Of a stretch of 32,603 nucleotides of DNA, positions 8,282 to 16,070 are shown one piece after another (within the stretch, counting starts at the first letter, position 1; the number at the start of each line of letters is the position of its first letter). The notes under the pieces were generated by a model, which was given only the letters and a program-made list of their open reading frames with translations, was not told where the DNA came from and ran no database searches. The stretch lies in NCBI GenBank assembly GCA_012798515.1, contig JAAZNB010000113.1:1-32603 (forward strand), given 5' to 3'. This DNA is from Chloroflexota bacterium. GTDB taxonomy: Bacteria; Chloroflexota; Anaerolineae; Anaerolineales; Anaerolineaceae. Position numbers and translations under genes: made by a program.

Positions 8282-9709
8282 ATGAACGTCTCATCCCAGG
8301 TGAAGAAGTGGGGCCTGATCTTACTGCCGGCATTGTTGGCGGTCTTTTTCCAGTTGAGCCCGAGCCCGGCCTGGATCGAGCAAAAACTGCACGCGGCCCA
8401 GGTGGCCCGCCAGGCACAGCAGCCCGCGGCGCTGGCCAGGACCCTGAACGCGCTGGCCGCCGTCCAGCCCTGGCGCTCCGGGATGTGGTTGGAGCTGGCC
8501 GAACTGGCGCAGGAAAGGGGCGACCTGACGGCGGCGGTGAACGCCTACCAGCAGGCCGGGCAGTGGGGCCGGTTGAGCAATGACCAACGCCTGGCGTTGG
8601 GGCGCGCCCTGGTCCAGGTAGGCCAGCCGGACGAGGCCTTGCAGGTGTGGGGCGCCCAGGCGCGCATGGCGGGGGCGGACGAACAGGCCTATGCCGAGAT
8701 CGTGTCCCTCAACCGTGCCCTGGGGCGTTTACCGGCGGCGCGCCAGGCGGCCCGGGAGTGGAAGCACACCTGGCCGCTGTCCCCCGTGGCGCTTTACCAG
8801 GCGGGCATCCTGGACCTGTTAGATCAGACGCAGGAGGCGCGCCGGGACCTGGAAGAATGCCGCCGCCTGGACGAGGATTTTGCCGGGCGGGTGAATACTC
8901 TCCTGGAAGCTTACCCTGAACAAGGCGGCGAAGACGCCTACGCCTACCTGAAGGCCGGGCGGGCGTTGGCCGACCTGGGCGAGTGGGACCTGGCCGCCGA
9001 AGCCTTCCGGACGTCCCTGGCGCTAGAGCCGGCCTACGCCGAAGCGTGGGCCCTGTTGGGAGAATCCCGCCAGCAGCTCGGCCAGGATGGTTATCCACAG
9101 CTCCAGCAGGCTTTGGAGCTCAACCCGCGCTCTACCCTGGTGCAGGTGTTGGCAGCGTTGTACTGGCGCAGGCAAGGTCAGCCCGAGCGGGCCCTGGCCT
9201 ATCTGCGCCAGGCAGTAACCGCGGAACCGGAAGAACCGGTATGGCAGATCGAAATGGGTAACACCTTCGATAATATGGGGGACAGCCGCTTAGCTTTGCA
9301 ATACTACCAGAAAGCGGTGGCGCTCCGGCCGCGGGACCCGGTCTATTGGCGGCTGCTGGCCGAGTTTTCCGCTTCCCACGGGATCCAGCTGCACGACGTG
9401 GGGCTGCCGGCCGCCCGGCAGGTGTTGGCGCTGGCGCCGGCACAGGCTGAATCGTACGATTTGATGGGATCTGTGCTGCTGCAATTGAACGATCCACTGG
9501 GGGCGGAACGATTCTTGCATCAGGCATTGCGAAAAGATGCTGAGCTTGCAGCCGTACATCTTCATCTAGGCCAGCTTTATTTAAATACCGGTAATATGGA
9601 TCTGGCATACATCCATTTGAAGAAAGCGGTCAGTTTGACGATTCAAGACCCGGCCAGTGGATACCTGGCAGATCGTTTATTGGTTCATTATTTTCCTGGC
9701 AGCGGCTAA
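8282..9709 (+). CDS. Tetratricopeptide-repeat protein, probably membrane-anchored or exported
   Basis: The product is 475 aa. A hydrophobic N-terminal segment (LILLPALLAVFFQL, about residues 11-25) acts as a signal or anchor. The rest is a series of 34-residue TPR-like helix pairs, for example WLELAELAQERGDLTAAVNAYQQAGQW, AYLKAGRALADLGEWDLAAEAFRTSLALEP, IEMGNTFDNMGDSRLALQYYQKAVALRP and LHLGQLYLNTGNMDLAYIHLKKAVSL. TPR arrays mediate protein-protein contacts; no catalytic domain is present. The ATG has no Shine-Dalgarno, and a TATAAT sits 8 nt upstream. The last 60 codons are visibly more AT-rich than the body of the gene. It is followed by a lipoprotein gene, but the 129-nt gap holds a nested hairpin, so the two may be separately expressed. 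Confidence 0.88.
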   Translation: MNVSSQVKKWGLILLPALLAVFFQLSPSPAWIEQKLHAAQVARQAQQPAALARTLNALAAVQPWRSGMWLELAELAQERGDLTAAVNAYQQAGQWGRLSNDQRLALGRALVQVGQPDEALQVWGAQARMAGADEQAYAEIVSLNRALGRLPAARQAAREWKHTWPLSPVALYQAGILDLLDQTQEARRDLEECRRLDEDFAGRVNTLLEAYPEQGGEDAYAYLKAGRALADLGEWDLAAEAFRTSLALEPAYAEAWALLGESRQQLGQDGYPQLQQALELNPRSTLVQVLAALYWRRQGQPERALAYLRQAVTAEPEEPVWQIEMGNTFDNMGDSRLALQYYQKAVALRPRDPVYWRLLAEFSASHGIQLHDVGLPAARQVLALAPAQAESYDLMGSVLLQLNDPLGAERFLHQALRKDAELAAVHLHLGQLYLNTGNMDLAYIHLKKAVSLTIQDPASGYLADRLLVHYFPGSG

Positions 9710-9749
9710 ACGCTCAGTCACATCGATTTCTCGACCAACAAGCGATTTA

Positions 9750-9818
9750 CTCACCGGAGCGGAGGCGGTCCGGGAAACGGCTCATGTTTCCCCAGCGCCC
9801 ATAATAACAGCCGGTGAG
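9750..9818 (+). repeat. Nested inverted repeat in the leader of the lipoprotein gene
   Basis: The outer arms CTCACCGG (9750-9757) and CCGGTGAG (9811-9818) are perfectly complementary. They enclose an inner stem, GGGAAAC (9772-9778) with GTTTCCC (9786-9792). The structure ends about 10 nt before the AGGAG of the next gene. There is no T-run, so it is not a typical terminator. Confidence 0.6.
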
Positions 9819-9838
9819 CGATGCGACAGGAGATGAGC

Positions 9839-10546
9839 ATGTCAGGGATTGACGCGGATGTGTTAAAATGGATCAAACGGATCGCCTTTGGATGCCGGAA
9901 GTGCCGGATCGTTCTGGCATTTCTGGTGATCTTCTGTGCTCCGGCCTGTACCGCCCCGGATCCGGCCGCCAGCGAGGCGATTCCGGCTCCCCAGGGCCAG
10001 GTGTTATTCAGCGATGATTTCTCGGACCCGCAGAGTGGCTGGGAGACGTGGAGCGAAAATGGTTCCATGGTGATTTATCAGGATGGCGGCCTGCGCATCC
10101 TGGTCAACCAGCCACAGTATGATTACTGGTCCCGGCCGGGAAAGCGCTATGCGGATACCCGCCTCGAGGTCGACGCCGTAAAACTGGCGGGGCCGGACAA
10201 CAACGATTACGGCCTGATTTGCCGTCACAAGGATCGGGATAATTATTACGCTTTTCTGATCGGCAGCGATGGGTATGCAGGCGTACTCAAGGTTTACCAG
10301 GGTGTGTACACGCTGTTGAACCACCAGACGCTGGAATTCCAGCCGGCGGTCAACCAGGGCCCGGCCATGAACCACCTGCGCGCCGAATGTATTGGGTCGA
10401 CCTTGAGCATGTATATCAATGAGCAAAAGGTGTTCGAAGTTCAGGATCAGGATATGATCGAAGGAGAGGTTGGAGTGATCGCCGGGGCGTACGACCAACC
10501 CGGAGTGGACGTTATCTTCGATAACTTTGCTATCCTCCAACCCTGA
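9839..10546 (+). CDS. Putative lipoprotein with concanavalin/LamG-like beta-sandwich domain
   Basis: The 235-aa product has a positively charged start, a hydrophobic segment (IVLAFLVIF) and a likely lipidation cysteine in CAPAC-TAP, a fair rather than perfect lipobox. The body resembles the LamG-like / 3-keto-disaccharide hydrolase-like beta-sandwich: LFSDDFSDPQSGWETWSENG, then RLEVDAVKLAGPDNNDYGLICRHKDRDNYYAFLIGSDG, and a closing VDVIFDNFAILQP. Such domains bind or process sugars at the cell surface; no catalytic residues can be assigned. The track starts at 9821. I chose the ATG at 9839 because AGGAG lies 6 nt upstream. mtaB starts 12 nt after the stop. Confidence 0.82.
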   Translation: MSGIDADVLKWIKRIAFGCRKCRIVLAFLVIFCAPACTAPDPAASEAIPAPQGQVLFSDDFSDPQSGWETWSENGSMVIYQDGGLRILVNQPQYDYWSRPGKRYADTRLEVDAVKLAGPDNNDYGLICRHKDRDNYYAFLIGSDGYAGVLKVYQGVYTLLNHQTLEFQPAVNQGPAMNHLRAECIGSTLSMYINEQKVFEVQDQDMIEGEVGVIAGAYDQPGVDVIFDNFAILQP

Positions 10547-10558
10547 ATTAATGGTGTT

Positions 10559-11845
10559 ATGAAAATTTTTCTGGATTCGGTGGGCTGCCGCCTCAACCAA
10601 AGTGAAATCGAACACATGGCCGGCCAATTTCGCATGGCCGGGCATACCATTGTCGATCAGGCCGCCGGTGCGGACCTGGTGGTAGTCAATACCTGCGCCG
10701 TAACGGCCGAAGCGGCCTCGGACTCACGCCAGAAGATCCGCCAGGCGCACCGGGCCGGTGCGGGGGACATCGTGGTGACCGGCTGCTGGAGCACCCTGGA
10801 CGCCCAGGGCGCCGCCGGGCTGCCCGGTGTGCAGCACGTGATCCCCAACGCACGCAAAGACCGCCTGGTGGCGGACCTGCTGGAGCTGCCCGAGGAAGTC
10901 TTCGATCGCGAGCCACTGGCGCGGGAGCCGCTGCCCGGGCTGCATGCTCGCACACGGGCATTCATCAAGGTGCAGGATGGCTGTGATAATCACTGCACAT
11001 TCTGCATTACCCGCGTGGCCCGCGGGGCAGGGCGCAGCCGCCCGCTGGCGGATGTGCTGCGGGACGTGCAGGCGGCCCTGGACGGGGGTACGCAGGAGAT
11101 CGTCCTCACCGGGGTGCATCTGGGCTCGTGGGGCCAGGACCTGGGGACGGAACTGCACCTGCGGCACCTGGTGGAAGCTTTGCTACATCACAGCGACGTC
11201 CGCCGTCTGCGCCTGTCTTCCCTGGAACCCTGGGACCTGGATGAGGCTTTCTTCTCGCTGTGGACGGATGCGCGCCTGTGCCGCCACCTGCACTTGCCGC
11301 TGCAATCGGGTTCCCTGGCAACCTTGAAACGCATGGCGCGCAAGACCACGCCGGATACCTTTCGCCGCCTGGTGCAAACCGCCCGGCAGGTCACCCCGGA
11401 AATAGCCATCACGACCGACGTGATCGCCGGTTTTCCGGGGGAGGGCGACGAAGAATTTCACCAATCGCTGGATTTTATCGAAGCAATGGAATTCGCCGGC
11501 GGGCACGTGTTTACCTATTCGGCCCGCCCGGGGACTCCCGCGGCGCGCTACCCGGGGCAGGTGGATCACGCTGTGCGCAAGCAGCGCAGTGCCCAGATTC
11601 GGGCCGCGCTGGCTCGCTCGGCGGAAGGATACCGCAGCGGCTTTGTGGGCATGGAACTGCCGGTGCTGTGGGAAGCGACCGATGCGCTCAACGACGAAGG
11701 CTGGCGCTTGCAAGGCCTGACGGACAACTACCTGCGGGTCAGCGCCTACGCCCCGGCCAATTTATGGAACACGGTGAACCTGGTCCGCCTGGAGTGCACG
11801 ACTGCCGACGGCCTGGCCGGGAAGATCGTGGCTGGGGTGGCCTGA
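10559..11845 (+). CDS. mtaB: tRNA t6A37 methylthiotransferase MtaB
   Basis: This radical-SAM enzyme adds a methylthio group to N6-threonylcarbamoyladenosine at position 37 of tRNAs reading ANN codons. The N-terminal MTTase domain has the three iron-sulfur cysteines (VGCRLNQSE at C10, VNTCAVT at C46, VTGCW at C76). The radical-SAM domain has the CxxxCxxC motif in VQDGCDNHCTFCITRVARG, followed by the typical GAGRSRP. LTGVHLGSWGQD, LHLPLQSGS and TDVIAGFPGE are characteristic of the MtaB subfamily rather than MiaB or RimO. A C-terminal TRAM-like RNA-binding domain (about 365-428) completes the usual length of 428 aa. It starts 12 nt after the lipoprotein gene without a clear ribosome site. Confidence 0.95.
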   Translation: MKIFLDSVGCRLNQSEIEHMAGQFRMAGHTIVDQAAGADLVVVNTCAVTAEAASDSRQKIRQAHRAGAGDIVVTGCWSTLDAQGAAGLPGVQHVIPNARKDRLVADLLELPEEVFDREPLAREPLPGLHARTRAFIKVQDGCDNHCTFCITRVARGAGRSRPLADVLRDVQAALDGGTQEIVLTGVHLGSWGQDLGTELHLRHLVEALLHHSDVRRLRLSSLEPWDLDEAFFSLWTDARLCRHLHLPLQSGSLATLKRMARKTTPDTFRRLVQTARQVTPEIAITTDVIAGFPGEGDEEFHQSLDFIEAMEFAGGHVFTYSARPGTPAARYPGQVDHAVRKQRSAQIRAALARSAEGYRSGFVGMELPVLWEATDALNDEGWRLQGLTDNYLRVSAYAPANLWNTVNLVRLECTTADGLAGKIVAGVA

Positions 11846-11923
11846 ACCCCCGGTAACCTATCCCTGTGGTGAACAACTTGGCCTGCGGTGAAACTTTCTG
11901 GGCGACTGGATGCCCAGGGGAGG

Positions 11924-13117
11924 TCATTCCGCGCGCGGGGAGAAGAAATCGGCGCTGCCGGCGGTGTGCGCCGGGCTTTTGCGCTGGCCGGGCCTGATGG
12001 TATTGGATTGGATCAGCCCCTGGTAATCGGCGACCAGCTGGTCCAGAATGACGTCCCAACTCTGGTTTTCGACGTGCTGCCTTCCCCGGATACCCATGCC
12101 AAGGGCCAGTTCCGGCTGCTGCACCAGGAGCCGGGCGGCTTCGACCAGGGCCTGTTCCTCTTCGCTGGGGAACAGGAAACCGGTCTCGCCATCCAGGATG
12201 TGGTCGGTCACGCCACCCGAGCCGGGGGCAATGACGGGCAGGCCGCTGGCCATGGCTTCCAGGATCACGTTGCCGCAGGTCTCGTTGGCGGCCGGGAAGG
12301 TGAACACATCTGCGCTGGCGTACGCCTGGGCCAGGTCCGTGCCGCTCAGGTAGCCGGTGAACACCACCGGATAGGGGGCAAATTGCTCTTCCAGGGCGCC
12401 GCGCAAAGGCCCATCCCCCACGATGGCCAGCCGGGCGCCGGGCAAGGCGGCCATGACCGGCGCCAGCCAATCCACGCGCTTCTCGACCGACAACCTGCCC
12501 ACGTATAACAGCAACGGGCGTTCGATCTCGCCGCCAGACAGGCGCCGGCGCCACTCCAGGCTGCGCCGGCAGGGGTGGAAGAGCTGGGTGTCCACGCCCC
12601 GGCCCCACACCTTGACGCGATGGAAACCGTGCTGCTGTAACTCGGCCAGGGTGGCTTTGGAGGGGCACAGGTTCAAATCGGCCTGGTTATGGATCCAACG
12701 GAAGAAATTCCACAGGAAATCACGCGAAAATCCCAGCCCCCACAGGTCGGCATAGCCGGGGATATCGGTGTGATAGGAAGCCGCCACGGGCAGGTGCATG
12801 GCCCGGGCAGCCTGCATGCCGGTCAGCCCCAGAGAGACCGGGTTGAGCAGGTGGACCAGGTCGGGTTGAAAATGGGCCAGATCCCGGCCGACGCCGATGT
12901 GGATGGGGGGCACCAGCCTGAACTCCGGGTAGAAAGGGAATGGGAAAGCATCCAGGCCAATGACGCGGGTACGGGCGTAGGTCGTGGGCCCGCCTTTGGG
13001 CGCAAAGAGCAAGGTTTCGTGCCCGCGTTTGTCCATGTGATCCAACAAATGACAAAGCGTGTTGACAATCCCGTCTACTTTCGGCAGGAAAGTCTCGGTA
13101 AAAAAGGCTATTCGCAT
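11924..13117 (-). CDS. Glycosyltransferase family 4 (GT-B; SqdX/PimB/MgtA-like)
   Basis: The 397-aa product starts [21 protein letters not shown], the hallmark of the diacylglycerol or phosphatidylinositol glycosyltransferase group (SqdX, MgtA, PimB). The N-terminal acceptor domain includes [20 protein letters not shown]. The C-terminal donor domain has [54 protein letters not shown] and the EX7E motif in [20 protein letters not shown]. The donor sugar and acceptor cannot be read from sequence; a lipid acceptor is inferred from the subfamily. AGGAAAG precedes the ATG. It is the last of three genes, 10 nt after the PAP2-like gene. It converges on mtaB across 78 nt that hold only a weak CTGGGC/GCCCAG hairpin. 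Confidence 0.93.
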   Translation of the reverse strand: MRIAFFTETFLPKVDGIVNTLCHLLDHMDKRGHETLLFAPKGGPTTYARTRVIGLDAFPFPFYPEFRLVPPIHIGVGRDLAHFQPDLVHLLNPVSLGLTGMQAARAMHLPVAASYHTDIPGYADLWGLGFSRDFLWNFFRWIHNQADLNLCPSKATLAELQQHGFHRVKVWGRGVDTQLFHPCRRSLEWRRRLSGGEIERPLLLYVGRLSVEKRVDWLAPVMAALPGARLAIVGDGPLRGALEEQFAPYPVVFTGYLSGTDLAQAYASADVFTFPAANETCGNVILEAMASGLPVIAPGSGGVTDHILDGETGFLFPSEEEQALVEAARLLVQQPELALGMGIRGRQHVENQSWDVILDQLVADYQGLIQSNTIRPGQRKSPAHTAGSADFFSPRAE

Positions 13118-13127
13118 GTGTGCTTTC

Positions 13128-13769
13128 CTAAAGGAAGAGATTCTTGGCGACCAGGAACAGGGTGATACCCAACAGCGTACCGGCGATGGTTTGGGCCAGG
13201 GTGTGGCGGCGCAGGCGTACGCGAGACCAGATCATGAGAGGCATGGCCAGGACGAAGGGCAGTGCGGCACGGTCCATGAGCACGAACAACAACATGGTAA
13301 AGCTGGCCATGGCGGCGGCGTGGCCGCTGATCTTCCAGCGCAGGTTGATCAAGAACATCAACAGGATCTGGATCAGCCCCACCGCGGCGAAGAGGATCAA
13401 GATGGCCGGGGCCAGTCCCAGCCACATGGCGGCCAGGGTGACCGTGCAGCAGGTGAGCATGAGGATGTAAGGGCCGGTGCGCTGGTGGCGGTGGTAGATG
13501 TCGAAATCGGTGATGCGGCGTCTTTTCAACAGGTAGATCACGTAACCGACGGGGATGAGGATGGTGACGAAGATCTCGAAGGAAGCCCAATACCACGCGG
13601 CGGCGGTGTTCAGCCAGAGGGCCACGATTAGAATCCCGATTACGGCCAGGCTGGTCGGGCTACCGATGTGAGAGATGGCACGGGCCAGTCGAAAATCCCA
13701 GGTACGGGTTCGTAGGGTAGGGACCAGTATGGACTCGGTCTCGACATGGGTAGGGGGATTCATTTCCAT
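13128..13769 (-). CDS. PAP2-superfamily-like integral membrane phosphatase
   Basis: The 213-aa product has about six hydrophobic helices, the first after residue 35. The late part carries two PAP2 (phosphatidic acid phosphatase type 2) motifs: [12 protein letters not shown], containing the SGH core, and [20 protein letters not shown], containing the RxxxxxH histidine motif. The first PAP2 motif (KxxxxxxRP) is only loosely represented by [23 protein letters not shown]2 enzymes remove phosphate from lipid phosphates or pyrophosphates at the membrane. A tiny spacing (10 nt) to the GT4 gene and 24 nt to the GT2 gene points to one operon, consistent with recycling a lipid-linked sugar carrier. GAGGAT precedes the ATG. 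Confidence 0.85.
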   Translation of the reverse strand: MEMNPPTHVETESILVPTLRTRTWDFRLARAISHIGSPTSLAVIGILIVALWLNTAAAWYWASFEIFVTILIPVGYVIYLLKRRRITDFDIYHRHQRTGPYILMLTCCTVTLAAMWLGLAPAILILFAAVGLIQILLMFLINLRWKISGHAAAMASFTMLLFVLMDRAALPFVLAMPLMIWSRVRLRRHTLAQTIAGTLLGITLFLVAKNLFL

Positions 13770-13793
13770 AAACAGATCCTCGTCCTTCTCATT

Positions 13794-14501
13794 TTATCGA
13801 CTGTTTTGTTGATTCCAGTAACCCCAATCCTGGCTGCGCAGGCGGGGAGGCATACAGTTCAGATACAGCAGCATACACCGGACCAGGGAGTGCAGCGTCT
13901 TTTTCCAGGTGCCCCGGCGCAGGCGGCGATGGTCGTGGGCATACACGATCAGGTCCGGCGCGAAAGTGGTCTTGAAACCGTTGCGTTTGACCCGCCAGCC
14001 CAATTCGGAGTCCTCATTGACGTTCAACCGTAGATCGAAGCCACCACAGCGGGAAAAGGCTGTGCGGTGGATCAGCAAGTTGGAGCCGGAGGCGGCAGGA
14101 ATGTGCACCCGCTGCAGGATTTGCTGGCCGAGGGCGATGTTGCGGTAATAAGAGACGTACTCGTCACGGGAAAGCTTGGCCCCGTAGACCAGGTCCCAAT
14201 CCTGATAGCCGCCGACCCGGCTGAAATAATCGGCGGAGAAGTGGACGTCGGCGTCGCTAAAGAGGATCCACGGGGTAGTAGTGAGGTAGGCGCCCAGCTG
14301 GCGCGCCTCGGTGATGTTCCCCGGGTGGCGGATGACCAGGGTGCGTTCAGGCCGCAGATCGTTAATTAATTTGGGCGTGCGGTCCTGGCTGGCGTCTACG
14401 ACGATCAGGAATACGTCTTCGGGCAGTGACTGCAGAAAGACGGGCGTGTTGGCCATTTCGTTTTTGGTGGGGATCACCACCGTGATGTCATCTAATTGCA
14501 T
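13794..14501 (-). CDS. Glycosyltransferase family 2 (GT-A fold)
   Basis: The protein is about 235 aa. Its GT-A features are ITVVIPTKNE at the start, IVVDASQDRTPKLI for nucleotide binding, a DxD-type metal motif in LFSDADVHFSADYF, and NEDSELGWRVKRNG, which corresponds to the catalytic ED region. It lacks a C-terminal transmembrane pair, so it is soluble or peripheral. The sugar donor and acceptor are unknown. The track begins at a GTG (14510). The ATG at 14501 is preferred because GGTGAG lies just upstream. It is the first gene of the probable GT2-PAP2-GT4 operon, with 24 nt to the next gene. Confidence 0.9.
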   Translation of the reverse strand: MQLDDITVVIPTKNEMANTPVFLQSLPEDVFLIVVDASQDRTPKLINDLRPERTLVIRHPGNITEARQLGAYLTTTPWILFSDADVHFSADYFSRVGGYQDWDLVYGAKLSRDEYVSYYRNIALGQQILQRVHIPAASGSNLLIHRTAFSRCGGFDLRLNVNEDSELGWRVKRNGFKTTFAPDLIVYAHDHRRLRRGTWKKTLHSLVRCMLLYLNCMPPRLRSQDWGYWNQQNSR

Positions 14502-14690
14502 CTTGCTCACCGAATTTACACCTTTATTCAGATTAGTCTCTCAGCTTTAAAATGGCATTTTCGCCGGGTTAAGAGTTTGATAAAGGACGTTAAAAGGTTA
14601 ACGATAAAATGGCAAAAGATGGTCGCCGGGGAGAGAATCGGGTTTCGAGAGAACGCCGCGAGGCGGTTGGGGGTTGGCAGAGCCTGGAAA

Positions 14691-14720
14691 ATAAAAAAAA
14701 CCGGCAGCTGTGGCTGCCGG
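14691..14720 (-). terminator. Intrinsic terminator of the ldh gene
   Basis: On the reverse strand a perfect 8-bp stem (CCGGCAGC / GCTGCCGG, 4-nt loop) is followed by eight T residues. It lies 66 nt past the ldh stop codon. Confidence 0.9.
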
Positions 14721-14786
14721 TCGGGAGGACGGGGTGGCTGTGCAATACCCCAGCCGGGCCGGAGAAGCTCCGCCGTCCGGTGAGGG

Positions 14787-15743
14787 TTATAGATCGATCT
14801 GCTGAATGGTCGTCTGGAGGATATCGGCAGAACGTTTCAATCCGTCGATCTCTTCCTGCTCCAGCTTGAGCCGCACGACGCGTTTGATGCCATCCCGGTC
14901 GATGACGGTGGGCAGGCTCAGGTAGACGCCGTCGATGCCGTAGTAATCTTGCATCAGGCTGGAGACGGAAAGTACGGTGCCCTGGTCGCGCAGGATGGCT
15001 TCGACGATGCGCAGCAGGCCGGTGGCGACGGCGTAATAGGTGGCGCCTTTGCGGTTGATGATTTCGTAGGCTGCGTCGCGGGTCTGGGTGAAGATCTTGC
15101 CCAGGGCCTCATCCTGGCATTGCAGGTCGTTAGCCTCACAGTAATCGTCCAGGCGCATCCCGGCAATGTTGGCCAGAGACCAGACTGGTACTTCACTATC
15201 CCCGTGTTCGCCGATAATATAAGCATGCACACTGCGCGGGTCGACGCTGAAGTGCTGGCTGAGCAGGTAGCGAAAACGGGCCGTATCCAGGATCGTACCG
15301 GAACCGAAGACGCGCTCCGGCGACAACCCCGAGACTTTCCAGGCCACGTAGGTCAGCACGTCTACCGGGTTGGTGGCCACCAGGATGATGCCTTGCGGGT
15401 TGTACTGGACGATCTGGGAGATGATCTGGCGGAAGATCACCGCGTTGCGCTGCACGAGGTCCAGCCGCGTTTCCCCCGGCCTTTGCGCCGAACCGGCCGT
15501 GACGACCGTGACGGCCGCACCGGCGCAGTCACTATATTCGCCGGCCCAGAAGCGGGCCGGACTGGCCAGCGGCACGCCGTGATTGAGGTCCATGGCCTCG
15601 CCTTCGGCTTTGGCGTGGTTGGCATCGATCAGGACGATTTCGGTAGCCAGGCCGCTCAACATGAGAGCGTAGGCGAAAGTAGAGCCGACGTTGCCGGCGC
15701 CCACGACGGCAACGCGAACGGGTTGGTGCGGTAAATGAGTCAT
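14787..15743 (-). CDS. ldh: L-lactate dehydrogenase
   Basis: This NAD-dependent enzyme interconverts pyruvate and L-lactate. The Rossmann start is VRVAVVGAGNVGSTFAYAL, with the NAD-binding Asp at IVLIDAN. The substrate loop reads AGSAQRPGETRLDL. The glutamine at residue 87 takes the position that is glutamine in lactate dehydrogenases and arginine in malate dehydrogenases, so lactate is the expected substrate. TNPVDVLTY, FGSGTILDTARFRYLLS and the catalytic histidine in IIGEHGDSEVPVWS agree. The length is 318 aa. AGGAGAT precedes the ATG. It has its own promoter, leader palindrome and terminator, so it looks monocistronic, divergent from the transporter gene. Confidence 0.95.
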   Translation of the reverse strand: MTHLPHQPVRVAVVGAGNVGSTFAYALMLSGLATEIVLIDANHAKAEGEAMDLNHGVPLASPARFWAGEYSDCAGAAVTVVTAGSAQRPGETRLDLVQRNAVIFRQIISQIVQYNPQGIILVATNPVDVLTYVAWKVSGLSPERVFGSGTILDTARFRYLLSQHFSVDPRSVHAYIIGEHGDSEVPVWSLANIAGMRLDDYCEANDLQCQDEALGKIFTQTRDAAYEIINRKGATYYAVATGLLRIVEAILRDQGTVLSVSSLMQDYYGIDGVYLSLPTVIDRDGIKRVVRLKLEQEEIDGLKRSADILQTTIQQIDL

Positions 15744-15790
15744 TGCATATCTCCTGGTTGATTCAGGTGAACGTGTTAAACAGCTGATCC

Positions 15791-15813
15791 GGTTTTAATA
15801 GGCGATTAAAACC
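15791..15813 (-). promoter_or_regulatory. Perfect palindrome in the ldh leader, candidate operator
   Basis: GGTTTTAA (15791-15798) and TTAAAACC (15806-15813) form a perfect 8-bp inverted repeat with a 7-nt spacer. It sits just downstream of the predicted ldh start point, between promoter and ribosome site. This is a classical place for a repressor. It does not match the Rex consensus, so no regulator is named. Confidence 0.55.
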
Positions 15814-15832
15814 TACAATTGCTTAACTATAG

Positions 15833-15860
15833 TTTATATTTGGACTGATTCACGTTACAA
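15833..15860 (-). promoter_or_regulatory. Candidate ldh promoter
   Basis: On the reverse strand TTGTAA (15860-15855) and TATAAA (15838-15833) are separated by 16 bp. This puts the transcription start near 15826 and gives a leader of about 80 nt containing the palindrome. Confidence 0.6.
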
Positions 15861-15977
15861 TAGATTTGTTAAGGTTCGTGAGAACTACCATGGTGTACAA
15901 TCCCCCTAGGAAGCATCTCCAATTGATTTCTTCCAACTCGGGCCACTCCATGGCGACCCCGTCACTGTGTGTACGTC

Positions 15978-16006
15978 TTGACGAGGGTTTATGAAATTAT
16001 TATAAT
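15978..16006 (+). promoter_or_regulatory. Near-consensus promoter of the transporter-RCK operon
   Basis: TTGACG (15978-15983) and a perfect TATAAT (16001-16006) are separated by exactly 17 bp. Transcription should start near 16013. This lies inside the track ORF's first 34 codons, which therefore cannot be translated from this transcript. Confidence 0.85.
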
Positions 16007-16070
16007 CGATTGCTTTGTAAGCCTAGTCAGGCTATTTTGTTATAGGGACACGGAACCTGTAAAGAAATCC

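Noticed and set aside
9091-9099. Perfect DnaA box TTATCCACA
   Set aside because: It is a single copy inside the TPR coding sequence, with no second box or AT-rich unwinding region nearby.
14609-14869. 86-aa forward ORF between GT2 and ldh genes
   Set aside because: It runs through the ldh terminator and into the antisense of ldh, and has no domain or convincing ribosome site.
15833-15895. Rex operator near ldh
   Set aside because: Half-sites such as TTGTTAA occur but no second half is found at the right spacing.
15861-16070. Possible c-di-AMP (ydaO) riboswitch before the KimA-like gene
   Set aside because: The promoter leaves a leader of only about 58 nt and no ydaO consensus blocks are visible.
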